NCBI GenBank assembly: GCA_946887385.1
Contig: CAMPKU010000002.1
Location: forward strand, 5,199-69,198
Origin: an uncultured Gammaproteobacteria bacterium
GTDB lineage: Bacteria; Pseudomonadota; Gammaproteobacteria; Rariloculales; Rariloculaceae
Length of the DNA: 64,000 bases
Direction of reading: 5' to 3'
The translations under genes were made by a program, and so were the position numbers. Below the pieces are notes generated by a model. That model saw nothing but the letters and a program-made list of their open reading frames with translations, searched no databases and was not told the origin of the DNA. The first letter of the stretch is position 1. Each line of letters begins with the position of its first letter. Positions 16,684 to 25,986 of the stretch are shown piece after piece.

Positions 16684-18393
16684 TCAGCGCACCCCGTGCT
16701 CCATGCGCACGTCGAGCAGCGCCTGGCGCCCGCCGGCCACGGCCGTCAATGCCTCGTCGATCGCGCGCGGCAGCTCTTCCGGCAAGTCCACGCGGCGCGC
16801 CCAGGCGTCGGACGCTTCGGCCACCTTCGTGAACTCCGGCGACGGCTGCAGCTCCACGAGCGGCATTTCGGCCGCGTGCGCGGCCTCGCCGTCGGGATAC
16901 ACGACTCGCGTGGCGGATTCCACGGCCTGCCAGCGGCCGTTGTTGCACACGATCGTGAGGGTTGGCAGCTTCGCGGCGCGCGACACCAGGTGAAACGGCG
17001 TCGGATTGCCGAACATGTAGCTGCCGTCGCCCACGGTGCTCACCACGCAGCGATGAGGCGCCGCGAGCTTTGCGCCCAGCGACGCGCCAAGACCGAATCC
17101 CAAGCCGCCGCCGATGCTCACGCCGAGCAACGTGCCCGGCTCCTCGAGGCCAAAGTGATCGGGCGCCACGCCGAGCTCCGTGATGACCACGGCGCCTTTC
17201 GGCAGAGCGTGCCGCAGGCACGCGCCCAAATACGCGTAGCGAACGGGCTTTTCCGTGCGCGCCCGCTCGACGACGGCCGCGAGCTCCGCGGCCTTCTTCG
17301 CCTTGAACTCCGCCACGGCGGCGCGCCGGCGTTCGGCGGCGGCGCGGTTGACGGGCCGCGCTTTGAGCGCTTCGTCGAGCTGCTCTAAACCCGCGCGTGC
17401 GCTTCCCGTGATCGCGAGCTGCGCCGTGAATGCGCGCAGCGGATAGCGCTCGTACAACGGATCGGCGCCAAGGTGCACGACTTTGGCGCCGGCCCGCGGC
17501 GCGGCGTAGCGCGGATACCACGGCACCTCGCACTCCGTAACGAGCAGCGCGTCGGCCTGGCCGAGCAGCTCGGTGCCGGCATGGCCCAAATTGAACGGGT
17601 GGCTGGCCGGCAGATTCACGCAGCTCGCGTGCGGCTGCGCCACGGGTATCGCGTGCCGCTCGGCGAGCTCCGCGAGCACGGGCACGGCGGCGGGGTCCCG
17701 CCCGAGATTGGAGGTGAGGATCATCGGCCACTCGGCTGCGGCGAGCCATTCGGCGAGCGTGTCGATATGCCGCGCGCTGGGTTGCGGAACAGCGAGCTCC
17801 GTGGGCGGCAGACCGCTGGCAGCGCCGAGGTCGGGATTCGCGAGCACTTCGCGCGGCAGCGTGAGGTACACGGGCCCGCGCGGCTCCGACAACGCGATGT
17901 CGAGCGCGCGGCCGAGCACTTCGTCCACGGGCTGCCCGGCGCGCAGCTCGAAGTCCCACTTCGTGTACTCGCGCACGACGCCGGCTTGATCGAAGTTCTC
18001 TTGGCCCCAGTGGATCGGCGCGGAGCGCGACGCGATGTGGCCGCTTTGCGTGAGCGGGGTGCGGCCTGCCATCAGGAGCAGCGGCACGTTGTCGCGCGCG
18101 GCGTTCATCAGCGCGCAGATCGTGTTGCCGGTGCCCACGGTGACGTGCACCATCACCGCGGCCGGTTTGCCGGCCACCTGGTAATAGCCGTGCGCCATGG
18201 CCATCGCGAGGTTCTCGTGGGGCACGGTAATGAACTGCGGGATCGATTCGTTGCGGCCGCGTAGCCGCACGAGCCCTTCGATCACCGGCGCGAAGTCGGT
18301 GCCGGCATTCGCCAGCACGTGATCGATACCGCGGCGCTTCAGCGCTCGCAGCAGTCCTTCTGCTACGGATGTGGTGGTGCTGGCTCCGTCCAT
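16684..18393 (-). CDS. Thiamine diphosphate-dependent enzyme (acetolactate synthase / benzoylformate decarboxylase superfamily)
   Basis: This 569-residue ThDP enzyme has all three domains. The N-terminal Pyr domain carries the catalytic glutamate in VPHENLAMAMAHGYYQ (about residue 60). The central domain contains QADALLVTECEVPW. The C-terminal PP domain has GDGSYMFGNPTPFHL followed by NNGRWQ, the ThDP/Mg motif. The acetolactate-synthase FAD-loop features are weak, and no regulatory subunit gene is adjacent. It is therefore more likely one of the uncharacterised thiamine pyrophosphate-requiring proteins related to large-subunit IlvB than a true IlvB. It follows the DUF4159 gene by 60 bases on the same strand. 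Confidence 0.85.
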   Translation of the reverse strand: MDGASTTTSVAEGLLRALKRRGIDHVLANAGTDFAPVIEGLVRLRGRNESIPQFITVPHENLAMAMAHGYYQVAGKPAAVMVHVTVGTGNTICALMNAARDNVPLLLMAGRTPLTQSGHIASRSAPIHWGQENFDQAGVVREYTKWDFELRAGQPVDEVLGRALDIALSEPRGPVYLTLPREVLANPDLGAASGLPPTELAVPQPSARHIDTLAEWLAAAEWPMILTSNLGRDPAAVPVLAELAERHAIPVAQPHASCVNLPASHPFNLGHAGTELLGQADALLVTECEVPWYPRYAAPRAGAKVVHLGADPLYERYPLRAFTAQLAITGSARAGLEQLDEALKARPVNRAAAERRRAAVAEFKAKKAAELAAVVERARTEKPVRYAYLGACLRHALPKGAVVITELGVAPDHFGLEEPGTLLGVSIGGGLGFGLGASLGAKLAAPHRCVVSTVGDGSYMFGNPTPFHLVSRAAKLPTLTIVCNNGRWQAVESATRVVYPDGEAAHAAEMPLVELQPSPEFTKVAEASDAWARRVDLPEELPRAIDEALTAVAGGRQALLDVRMEHGVR

Positions 18394-18453
18394 CGCTGGC
18401 TTCCTGGCGAAAGCGGCAGTGTAGCCGCAGGGCGTGCGCCTGAGGCAGGGGGC

Positions 18454-19206
18454 TCAGTGCGTCATCGCGTAGATGACGTAGTTCACCGCGAATCGCGTGG
18501 CGAGCCCCGTCATCGCTTCGGGGTAGAACGCATCGTTGGCGTGCTCCCACGCGTCGCCAAGATCCATGTTGAAGTTGATGGCCACCATCAGCCGGCCCGC
18601 GTCGTCGTAGATACCGCGCCAGTGCGGCGTGACACCGTCCTGCTCGTAGGTGACGCCGTAGCGCAACGCCGCGATGCCCGGAATCTGGATGCGCTGGTCG
18701 ACGTCGTAGAGCACGTGCAACACCTCGTCGCCGTCGGCAATCTCGACGATCGGCCGATCCGGGAATACGCGCTGCATCGATTCGACGAAGCCCTCCCACT
18801 GGCGCGAGCCATGGAAGTCGTCGGTCATCATGAACCCGCCGCGCAGCAAGTACTCGCGCAGGCGGGCGGCTTCCGTGTCGTCCAAGTACCAGCGGCCGAC
18901 CTCGACGGCATAAAGCCAGGGATAGTCGAACAGCGTGTCGTCCGTCACCTGAAGCAGGCGCGGCCGCTCGCCGATGTCCACGCGCGTGAGCCGGCTCACG
19001 CCGCGCCGGAAGTGCTGCTCCGCGTGGGGGTAATCGGTGTCCCAACTACCGCCCCAGCTGCGGCCGTAGCTGTTGTAATACAGGCGGGTGAAATGAAACT
19101 CTTCGGTGGGCCAGCTCGGCGCGCCCGCCAAATCGTCGCCGGCTGCCGCGAGCGTCATCAGCGCGAGCGCAGTCGCAAGGCAGCACTTGAGCCCGAATCG
19201 TCGCAT
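18454..19206 (-). CDS. Secreted DUF4159-domain protein
   Basis: This 250-residue protein has a clear signal peptide (MRRFGLKCCLATALALMTLA, with a site near AAAGDD) and then the DUF4159 domain. Visible features are FHFTRLYYNSYGRSWGGSWDTDYPHAEQHF, DYPWLYAVEVGRW, LREYLLRGGFMMTDDFHGSRQW and INFNMDLGDAWEH. DUF4159 has a ThuA/class-I amidotransferase-like fold and usually travels with MoxR/DUF58/BatA genes, in some bacteria fused to the BatA N-terminus. Here it is a stand-alone secreted protein encoded divergently from the MoxR operon. The ATG at 19206 is used because it starts the signal peptide and has GGACGGGAT upstream; longer in-frame starts run into the opposing gene's promoter. Confidence 0.85.
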   Translation of the reverse strand: MRRFGLKCCLATALALMTLAAAGDDLAGAPSWPTEEFHFTRLYYNSYGRSWGGSWDTDYPHAEQHFRRGVSRLTRVDIGERPRLLQVTDDTLFDYPWLYAVEVGRWYLDDTEAARLREYLLRGGFMMTDDFHGSRQWEGFVESMQRVFPDRPIVEIADGDEVLHVLYDVDQRIQIPGIAALRYGVTYEQDGVTPHWRGIYDDAGRLMVAINFNMDLGDAWEHANDAFYPEAMTGLATRFAVNYVIYAMTH

Positions 19207-19417
19207 CGATCCCGTCCGCGGCTTGGGATGCCTCGATGGTAACGCGCAGCGCGAGTGCGGCGGAAGCAGCTTGATCATGGGTCTAGTCGCGAGCAGAGAC
19301 GTTTGGGTAAGCTCCGGATATACCTCTGCCGGCTCGAGCGCACCGCCGATACTGCCGGTTTCTGGAGTTTTGTTCAGCGTGGGCCGAGCCTGAAGCGTCG
19401 GGCGTAAGGTGAGCCGA
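19207..19417. promoter_or_regulatory. Divergent intergenic region between the DUF4159 gene and the MoxR operon
   Basis: These 211 bases separate two divergent genes whose families normally act together, so a shared control region is expected here. I see no strong -35/-10 pair or clean palindrome by eye. The only clear element is the AAGGTGAG ribosome site at 19406-19413 before the ATG at 19418. Confidence 0.35.
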
Positions 19418-21685
19418 ATGTTCGAGTTCTTGTTCAAATACTCTCGCGCCACCTATGACCGTGCCGAGCTCGTGTTCGCGAGCGGTTGGCCCGTGTGGCT
19501 GCTGCTCGCGCTGAGCGCCGCAGCCGCCGTCATCGTCGGCGTCACGATTTGGCGCCGTCGCGCCGGCCTCGGCGTGGTGCGTGCCACGGTGCTCGGCCTG
19601 TTGCAGACGGCCCTCGTCGCGGCTGTGCTCGTGCTGTTGTGGCGGCCGGCGCTCGTTACGCAGACGCTGCGGCCGCAGGAAAACTCCGTGGCTGTGCTGC
19701 TCGATACGTCGGGCAGCATGCTGTACGGCGACGGCGATGAGTCGCGCCTGCAGCAAGCGGTGGACAGCCTCACCGACAACGCGCTCCCCGAGCTCGAAAG
19801 CAAATTCGCCGTCAACTTGTTCTCGTTCGCGGGCGAGCTCGTGGAGCTGCAGTCGCTCGAGCAGGTGCCGCCGCCGGGGCCCGTCACACACGTAGGCGAT
19901 GCGCTGCTCAACGTGCTGCGCGGCGCGCAATCCGGCGCCATCGCCGCAGTCGTGCTCGTGTCCGACGGCGCGGACAACTCGGCCGACTTCGATCAGGCCA
20001 AGATCGCCGAGATTGCGAGCTTCGGCGTGCCCGTGCATACCGTGGGTGTCGGCGCGGAAACGATGCCGAACGACCTCGAGATCGAAAACGTGCAGCTCCC
20101 GAGCGTGGGGCTCGCGGGCTCGACCGTGAGCGCGCAGGTGAGCATCCGCCACAGTGGCGCGTCGCTCGCGCAGCTCAAGGTGTACGACGGCGATGCAATC
20201 TTGGCGTCCGAGGCCATCCAGCTGCCCGCCACCACCGGCGTCACCACGCGCTGGGTGGACATCGAAGTAGGCTCGGCCGGCGTACGCGACTTGCGGTTCG
20301 CGCTCGACCCGCTGCCCGGCGAGACCAATGTCGTCAACAACGCGCGCCTTAGACCCATGGAGGTGCCCGAGCAGCGGCGACACATCTTATATATCGAGGG
20401 CGAGCCGCGCTGGGAATACAAATTCATTCGCCGCGCGATCGACGACGCCCCCGCCGTGCGGGTGGCCAGCTTGCTCAAGACCACGCCGAACAAGTTCTAC
20501 CGCCAGGGCGTCGAGTCGGCCGAGGAGCTCGCCGACGGCTTTCCCACCGACGAGCTGGCGCTGTTCCGCTACGACGCCGTGATGATCGGCAGCTTCGAGG
20601 CCGCAGCGCTCTCGGCGGAGCAGCACGACATGATTCGCGAGTTCGTGAGCCGGCGCGGCGGCAGCCTGCTCATGCTCGGCGGCCGGCGCGGCTTGACGGA
20701 CGGCGGCTGGGGCGCCACGAGCGTGGCCGAAGTGCTGCCCGTGCGCTTGCCCGAGCTCGACGGGCCGAGCTTTATTCGAGAGCCGGCGAAAGCGTTGCTC
20801 ACGCCCACGGGCCGCAACTCGGCGCTCACGCGCCTCGAGCCGAACGACGAAGCCAACGAGGCGTCATGGGCCGAGTTGCCGAGCCTGGCGGATTTCCAGA
20901 CGCTCGGCGCCACCAAACCGGGCGCCGAGACACTGCTGCAAGCCCGGTTCGGCGGCAGCGACCAGCCGCTGCTCGTGCAGCAGCGCTACGGATTGGGTTA
21001 TTCCTACGTGCTCGCCACGGGCGGCACCTGGCGCTGGCAGATGCAGCTGCCGCACGAAGATCAACGCCACGAGACGTTCTGGCGGCAGCTACTCCAAGCC
21101 GTCGCCAGCACGGCTCCGCAGGCCGTGACACTCACGTCCGAGCGCGTGTTCTACGGCGACGAGAGCACCGTCTCGCTGCGCGCCGAAGTGCGCGACAAAT
21201 CCTATAAGCCCGCCACCGACGCGGCCGTGACGCTCGAGGTCAGCGACGGCTTGGGCCCGCCCACAACGGTCGAGATGACGCCCGTGGCCGGCAGGCCCGG
21301 CCTCTACGAGGCTTCGTACGAGACCGGCCATACCGGCATCTTCCGTTTCGAGGCCACGGCGAAGGGAGCGGCCGACGCAACGGAGGGAGCGGTTGCCGAG
21401 GAGCTAGGCCGGGCACGCTTCGCCGTGCGCCGCGAAGACGGGGTCATCGAGCACTACCGCGTGCAGCAGAATCGCGCATTGCTCGAGCGGCTGGCGGGCG
21501 CGACCGGGGGTCGCTACTTCGCCGTCGACGACGTGCGGCAGTTGCCCGAGGCCGTGAGCTTTTCGGAAGCCGGCAGTGTCGAACGACAAGTGCTCGAGCT
21601 GTGGAACATCCCCTTCGCCTTCCTGCTGTTGCTGCTGCTGAAGTCGGCCGAGTGGCTCGTGCGCCTGTACTGGGGGCGGCTGTGA
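19418..21685 (+). CDS. Membrane VWA / glutamine-amidotransferase-like protein, first gene of the MoxR operon
   Basis: This 755-residue protein has two N-terminal membrane spans (about residues 24-45 and 57-76). A von Willebrand A domain follows with an intact MIDAS start, DTSGSM (D96), then VVLVSDGADNS. A class-I amidotransferase-like domain lies near residues 320-500 (HILYIEGEPRWEYKFIRRA, MLGGRRGLTDGGWGAT), then an Ig-like stretch and a final membrane span near the C-terminus. This layout is typical of large periplasmic BatA/VWA partners of MoxR ATPases. The ATG at 19418 follows AAGGTGAG; a GTG nine bases upstream is less well placed. The stop overlaps the next gene's GTG start (GTGA), so translation is coupled. 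Function is inferred from family only. Confidence 0.85.
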   Translation: MFEFLFKYSRATYDRAELVFASGWPVWLLLALSAAAAVIVGVTIWRRRAGLGVVRATVLGLLQTALVAAVLVLLWRPALVTQTLRPQENSVAVLLDTSGSMLYGDGDESRLQQAVDSLTDNALPELESKFAVNLFSFAGELVELQSLEQVPPPGPVTHVGDALLNVLRGAQSGAIAAVVLVSDGADNSADFDQAKIAEIASFGVPVHTVGVGAETMPNDLEIENVQLPSVGLAGSTVSAQVSIRHSGASLAQLKVYDGDAILASEAIQLPATTGVTTRWVDIEVGSAGVRDLRFALDPLPGETNVVNNARLRPMEVPEQRRHILYIEGEPRWEYKFIRRAIDDAPAVRVASLLKTTPNKFYRQGVESAEELADGFPTDELALFRYDAVMIGSFEAAALSAEQHDMIREFVSRRGGSLLMLGGRRGLTDGGWGATSVAEVLPVRLPELDGPSFIREPAKALLTPTGRNSALTRLEPNDEANEASWAELPSLADFQTLGATKPGAETLLQARFGGSDQPLLVQQRYGLGYSYVLATGGTWRWQMQLPHEDQRHETFWRQLLQAVASTAPQAVTLTSERVFYGDESTVSLRAEVRDKSYKPATDAAVTLEVSDGLGPPTTVEMTPVAGRPGLYEASYETGHTGIFRFEATAKGAADATEGAVAEELGRARFAVRREDGVIEHYRVQQNRALLERLAGATGGRYFAVDDVRQLPEAVSFSEAGSVERQVLELWNIPFAFLLLLLLKSAEWLVRLYWGRL

Positions 21686-22671
21686 GCGCGCGTCTTGCGG
21701 CGGTGCTGCTGCTTGCGTTCGGGGCCGCTGCGCCGGCGCACGCGGAGCTCTATTACCTCATCGTCGCCGGGCTCGGCGGAGAGCCTGCGTACCAAGAGCA
21801 GTTCGACAAGGACGCTGCCGCTCTGGCGGCCGTCGCGCGGCGCACCACGGCCGCGAGCCGCGTGATGCTGTTGCAAGGCGAAGGCGCTACGCGCGAGGCC
21901 GTCGCGAGCGGCTTCGAGTCGCTGCGCACGCGTGCGAAACCTGCCGACAGTCTCGTGGTGATGCTCGTGGGGCATGGCAGCTACGACGGCGAGGCATACA
22001 AGCTGAATCTGCCGGGTCCCGACATCGACGGCGACGAAATCGTCAAATTGCTGGCCGAGGTGCCGGCGCGCTCGCAGCTCATTGTGAACGCCACGAGCGC
22101 GAGCGGCGCCGTGCTCGAGAAGTGGGCCGGCGAGGGCCGCACGCTGATCACGGCCACGCGCAGCGGCTTCGAGCGCAACGCCACTCGGTTCGCGCAGCAT
22201 TTTGCCGCGGCGCTGGCCGAGGGCGCGGCGGACATCAACAAAAACGGCGCCATCACGGCGCAAGAGGCGTTCGACTACGCGTCGCGCAGCGTGGCCGATA
22301 GCTTCGAGAAGGACGGTGCGCTCGCAACCGAGCACCCGCAGATCGCGGGCGGCGCGGCCGGCCGTTTCACGGTTGCGCGGCTCGCCGCGGCGGGGCCCGC
22401 CGTGGACCCGTCTGCCGCGAGCCCCGCGGTGGCGGCGCTCGTCGCGGAGCGCGAGCGGCTCGATACCGAGATCGAGGGGTTACGTGCGCGCCGCGAATCG
22501 ATGGCGAGCGATGCGTACCTTGCCGAGCTGCAGCAGCTGCTCGTGCAGCTTGCCGAGGTGCAGGCGAAGATCGACGCCGAGCAGCCGCGGCCGCAGCAAG
22601 CCGAACAGCCGCGACCGCAGCAAGCGGAGCAGCCGCGGCCGCAGCAAACCGAGCGATCGGGGCCGCAATGA
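21682..22671 (+). CDS. Degenerate caspase-like (C13/C14-type) secreted protein with Pro/Gln repeats
   Basis: This 329-residue protein starts at a GTG overlapping the previous stop, with a signal peptide ending in PAHA. The caspase-hemoglobinase fold is suggested by VVMLVGHGSYDG (histidine H98 in GHG) followed about 40 residues later by LIVNATSASGA. In active relatives this segment reads DxCxSG; here Ser139 stands where the cysteine should be, so peptidase activity is doubtful. A conserved SGFERNATRFAQHFAAAL and an EF-hand-like DINKNGAITAQEAF follow, as in other bacterial homologues. A coiled coil (about 250-295) leads into three eight-residue EQPRPQQA-type repeats. It is coupled to the next gene by ATGA overlap. 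Confidence 0.72.
   Translation: MSARLAAVLLLAFGAAAPAHAELYYLIVAGLGGEPAYQEQFDKDAAALAAVARRTTAASRVMLLQGEGATREAVASGFESLRTRAKPADSLVVMLVGHGSYDGEAYKLNLPGPDIDGDEIVKLLAEVPARSQLIVNATSASGAVLEKWAGEGRTLITATRSGFERNATRFAQHFAAALAEGAADINKNGAITAQEAFDYASRSVADSFEKDGALATEHPQIAGGAAGRFTVARLAAAGPAVDPSAASPAVAALVAERERLDTEIEGLRARRESMASDAYLAELQQLLVQLAEVQAKIDAEQPRPQQAEQPRPQQAEQPRPQQTERSGPQ
22579..22650 (+). repeat. Three tandem 24-base repeats in the pseudo-caspase gene
   Basis: Units at 22579-22602, 22603-22626 and 22627-22650 each encode an eight-residue E-Q-P-R-P-Q-Q-A/T block. They differ by single third-position changes and make a flexible, proline-rich C-terminal tail. A partial fourth unit runs into the stop codon. 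Confidence 0.9.
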
Positions 22672-24944
22672 GCGGGCGCGTGTGGCTTGGCGGTCTTGCG
22701 GCGCTCTTGAGCGCTGGGGCCGCACATGCGCTGACGATCGAGTACTCGCTCGATCGAGCCGAGCCGCTCGTAGCCTGCGACCGGCAGCTTTATCGCGGCG
22801 CACGCGCCGAAGCTGCGGCGTGCTACCGAAGCTTGCTGGCGCAGAACCAGGATCCGCGCATCAAGGCCGACGCGGCGCGCGCCAGCGGTGACGTTCGCGC
22901 CGCTAACGCCTTCTTCCAAACCGCCATCATGGAATTCCCGGAGGATGCCGCGCTGCGCACGCGCTGGGGCGAGCTGTTCCTCGCGACGCACCAGAACAAC
23001 GAGGCCATCAGGCTCTTCCAAGAAGCGCTCGAGCTCGATCCAGACTATGCGCCGGCGAAGATCGGCCTCGCGAAGATCGCGGCCGGCCGCTACGAGGAGA
23101 AGACGCGCGAATGGGCGGAGCAGGTCATCGACGCGACGCCCGACCAAGCGCTCGAAGCGCATCTGATGCTCGCCCGTGCTGCGCTCGAGGACGGCGCCAT
23201 CGAGGCAGGCGAAGACGCGCTCGACGAAGCGCTCGAGCTCGCCGAGGATCACGAGCGCTCGCCGCTCGAAATCTATGCGCTGAAGGCCGCCGCCGACTTG
23301 CTGCGCGGCACCACGGAGAGCCCCTGGACGCAGCGCGCGCTGGCGCTGAACGCGAGCTACGGCGACGCATACGCGATACCGGCGCATTTCTACGTCATCA
23401 CGCGGCGCTACCGCGAGGCCATCGCGCTGCTCGAGCGGGCCGTGGCCATCGAGCCCGACCTGTATTCCGCGCATGCCGAGCTCGGCATCAATCTGTTGCG
23501 CGAGAACAAGATCGACGAAGCGCGGCCGCATCTCGAGCTCGCCTATCGCGGCGATCCGTTCAGCGCGCCCATCGTCAACACGCTGCGGCTCATCGACAGC
23601 TTCGGTAACTTCGTCGTTTCGCAGCATGCCGCGAAGGCGGCCGAGCCGGGCTCGGATAACGCGGATAACGCGGGCGTGATCCTACGGCTGCACAAGGACG
23701 AGGCCGCAGTGCTCGAGCCTTACGTGCTCGAGCTCGTGAACGACACGATCGACACCTACAGCCAGCGCTACGGCTTCGAGCTGCAGCAGCCCGTCATCGT
23801 GGAGCTGTACCCCGACCACGACGACTTCGCCGTGCGCATTGCCGGATTGCCCGGGATCGGTTTGCTCGGCGTCACGTTCGGCTATCTCGTGGCCATGGAC
23901 AGTCCAACGGGCCGCGCCGACGACGACTTCCATTGGGGCACGACGCTCTGGCACGAGATGGCGCACGTGTTCACGCTCGAGGCCACGAATCACCTCGTGC
24001 CGCGCTGGTTCAGCGAGGGCGTGTCGGTTTACGAGGAGTGGAGCACGGGGCCGCTGCCCGGCCGGCACATTCCTTTGCCGGTGCTCGGGGCGATCAAGGA
24101 GGATAAGTTCCTCCCCGTTGCCGAGCTCGATCGCGGCTTCATCCGGCCCACCTACGAGGCGCAGGTCATCGTTTCGTACATGCAGGCCGGCCTCATCTGC
24201 GAGTACATCGCGAAACGGTTCGGCCAAGAAGCGCTCGAGCGAATGCTCATCGAGTTTCGTGAGGGCAAGGACACGGCCGAGGCGATCCAAACGTCGCTCG
24301 GCATCTCGCCGGGGCAGTTCGACGAGAACTTCGCGGCCTACGTCGACACAGAGCTCGGCGCCGTCGTGGGGCAGCTCGAGGCTTGGCAAACGAAGCAAGC
24401 CGAAGTGCATGAGACGGTTGAGGCACAAGACTGGCGGCTCACGGTGGCCAAAGCTGCGGAGTCGATCGAGCTCTTCCCCGACTACGTGGACGGCGGCAGC
24501 GCCTACCTTGCGAAAGCGCGCGCGCATCGCGAGCTCGACGAAACCGTGCTCGCCACGAGCACCCTGCTCGAGTATCGCAAGCGCGGCGGCTACGAGCCGG
24601 ACGCGTTGATCGCGCTGGCGCGCGCGCTCGGCGAGGCAGGCCGCAGCGACGAGTCGATCGAAGTGTTCGAGGACGTGCTGATGGTCGCGCCGCTACGCGC
24701 CGAGGTGCATCGCGAGTTCGGCGATCAGCTTGCCGCGGCCAACCGGCCGCGCGATGCGCTCGTGGAGTATCAGGCCTTTCTCGCCATGAATCCGCAGGAT
24801 CTGGCCGACGCGCACTACCGTCTGGCAAAGACTTACGTGGCGCTCGAGGACCGGGCCAAGGGCCGCGAACATTTACTGTATGCTCTGGAGATCGCCCCGC
24901 ATTACCGGGAAGCCCAACAGTTGCTATTGGAGGTCGTACGTTGA
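22668..24944 (+). CDS. TPR protein with a gluzincin (peptidase MA-like) domain
   Basis: This 758-residue secreted protein has a signal peptide within the first 22 residues. N-terminal TPR repeats (YRGARAEAAACYRSLLAQN, EAIRLFQEALELDPDYAPAKIGLAKI, REAIALLERAVAIEPDLYSAHAELGIN) precede a zinc-protease-like domain. That domain has HEMAH at residues 429-433 and PRWFSEGVSVYEEW providing the downstream Glu. C-terminal TPRs (RPRDALVEYQAFLAMNPQ, KGREHLLYALEIAPHYREA) follow. The motif fits the gluzincin family, so proteolysis in the periplasm is plausible. It overlaps its upstream neighbour by ATGA, and its own stop overlaps the MoxR TTG start. No characterised homologue is recognised; substrate unknown. 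Confidence 0.83.
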   Translation: MSGRVWLGGLAALLSAGAAHALTIEYSLDRAEPLVACDRQLYRGARAEAAACYRSLLAQNQDPRIKADAARASGDVRAANAFFQTAIMEFPEDAALRTRWGELFLATHQNNEAIRLFQEALELDPDYAPAKIGLAKIAAGRYEEKTREWAEQVIDATPDQALEAHLMLARAALEDGAIEAGEDALDEALELAEDHERSPLEIYALKAAADLLRGTTESPWTQRALALNASYGDAYAIPAHFYVITRRYREAIALLERAVAIEPDLYSAHAELGINLLRENKIDEARPHLELAYRGDPFSAPIVNTLRLIDSFGNFVVSQHAAKAAEPGSDNADNAGVILRLHKDEAAVLEPYVLELVNDTIDTYSQRYGFELQQPVIVELYPDHDDFAVRIAGLPGIGLLGVTFGYLVAMDSPTGRADDDFHWGTTLWHEMAHVFTLEATNHLVPRWFSEGVSVYEEWSTGPLPGRHIPLPVLGAIKEDKFLPVAELDRGFIRPTYEAQVIVSYMQAGLICEYIAKRFGQEALERMLIEFREGKDTAEAIQTSLGISPGQFDENFAAYVDTELGAVVGQLEAWQTKQAEVHETVEAQDWRLTVAKAAESIELFPDYVDGGSAYLAKARAHRELDETVLATSTLLEYRKRGGYEPDALIALARALGEAGRSDESIEVFEDVLMVAPLRAEVHREFGDQLAAANRPRDALVEYQAFLAMNPQDLADAHYRLAKTYVALEDRAKGREHLLYALEIAPHYREAQQLLLEVVR

Positions 24945-25981
24945 GCGACGCAAAGAACGAGCTCGAGACGCAGGAAACGCGCGCGTTGATCGAGAATTTT
25001 CATACGGCCTTTGGGCAGATCCGCACTGAAGTCCGCAAGATCATCGTGGGCCAGGACGAGGTGGTCGAGCACTTGCTGATGACGCTGCTCGTCGGCGGCC
25101 ACTGTTTGATCACGGGTATGCCGGGCACGGCGAAAACTCTGTTGGTGCGCACGCTCGCGAACGCGCTCGGTCTCACGTTCAAGCGCATCCAGTTCACGCC
25201 GGACCTCATGCCCACGGACGTCACGGGCACCGACATTCTCGAGGAGGACGTGAGCTCGGGCCGCCGCACCTGGACCTTCGTGCAGGGCCCGTTGTTCACG
25301 AACGTGCTGCTCGCCGACGAAATCAACCGCACGCCGCCGAAGACGCAGTCCGCGCTGCTCGAGGCCATGCAAGAGTTTTCCGTCACGGTGCGCGGCCACC
25401 ACCACACGATTCAGCGGCCGTTCTTCGTGCTTGCCACGCAGAACCCCATTGAGCTCGAAGGCACTTATCCCTTGCCCGAGGCGCAACTCGACCGCTTCCT
25501 GTTCAACGTGCTGCTCGACTACCTGAGCGCCGAAGACGAGGTGGACGTCGTCACCCGCAACACCACGCGCATGGAGTTGCCCGAGGTCAACCCGTGCACC
25601 ACGCCGGAACAGATCCTGAAGTTCCAGTGGCTCGTGCGCCAAGTGCCCGTGTCGCAGACCGTCTATCGCTATGCCGTGGATCTCGTGCGCGCCACGCGCC
25701 CACACGATCCGAACGCGCCCGAGATGGTCAAGAAGTACGTGCAGTACGGCGCCAGCGTCCGCGCCACGCAATTCATCACGCTGGCCGCCAAGGCGCGCGC
25801 GCTGATGCAGGGCCGCTATCACGTCACGCACGACGACGTTGCGTCGCTCGCGCTACCCGTCATGCGGCATCGCGTGTTGACGAACTACTTCGCCGAGTCC
25901 GACGGCATCGACACCGACAAGGTGCTGACGGATCTCGTCAAGCAGCTCGGCGGCGAGAAAGGCCAAGCCCGCGTAGGCTGA
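24941..25981 (+). CDS. MoxR-family AAA+ ATPase
   Basis: This 346-residue AAA+ ATPase belongs to the MoxR group, chaperone-like enzymes that remodel or mature partner proteins, usually working with VWA proteins. The Walker A box is GMPGTAKT at 59-66. The Walker B region is NVLLADEINRTPPKTQSALLEAM, followed by sensor 1 in FVLATQNPIELEGTYPLPEAQLDRF, the classic MoxR signature. It starts with TTG at 24941, overlapping the previous stop (TTGA), and is followed five bases after its stop by the DUF58 gene. It is cytoplasmic and likely the ATP-hydrolysing core of the whole operon. Confidence 0.95.
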   Translation: MSDAKNELETQETRALIENFHTAFGQIRTEVRKIIVGQDEVVEHLLMTLLVGGHCLITGMPGTAKTLLVRTLANALGLTFKRIQFTPDLMPTDVTGTDILEEDVSSGRRTWTFVQGPLFTNVLLADEINRTPPKTQSALLEAMQEFSVTVRGHHHTIQRPFFVLATQNPIELEGTYPLPEAQLDRFLFNVLLDYLSAEDEVDVVTRNTTRMELPEVNPCTTPEQILKFQWLVRQVPVSQTVYRYAVDLVRATRPHDPNAPEMVKKYVQYGASVRATQFITLAAKARALMQGRYHVTHDDVASLALPVMRHRVLTNYFAESDGIDTDKVLTDLVKQLGGEKGQARVG

Positions 25982-25986
25982 TCGAT

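Noticed and set aside
16684..18393. Assignment as IlvB acetolactate synthase
   Set aside because: No small regulatory subunit gene is adjacent and the sequence fits uncharacterised ThDP enzymes better; a specific symbol is not justified.
22579..22650. Tandem repeats considered as a CRISPR-like array
   Set aside because: Units are directly adjacent without spacers and are in-frame coding repeats.
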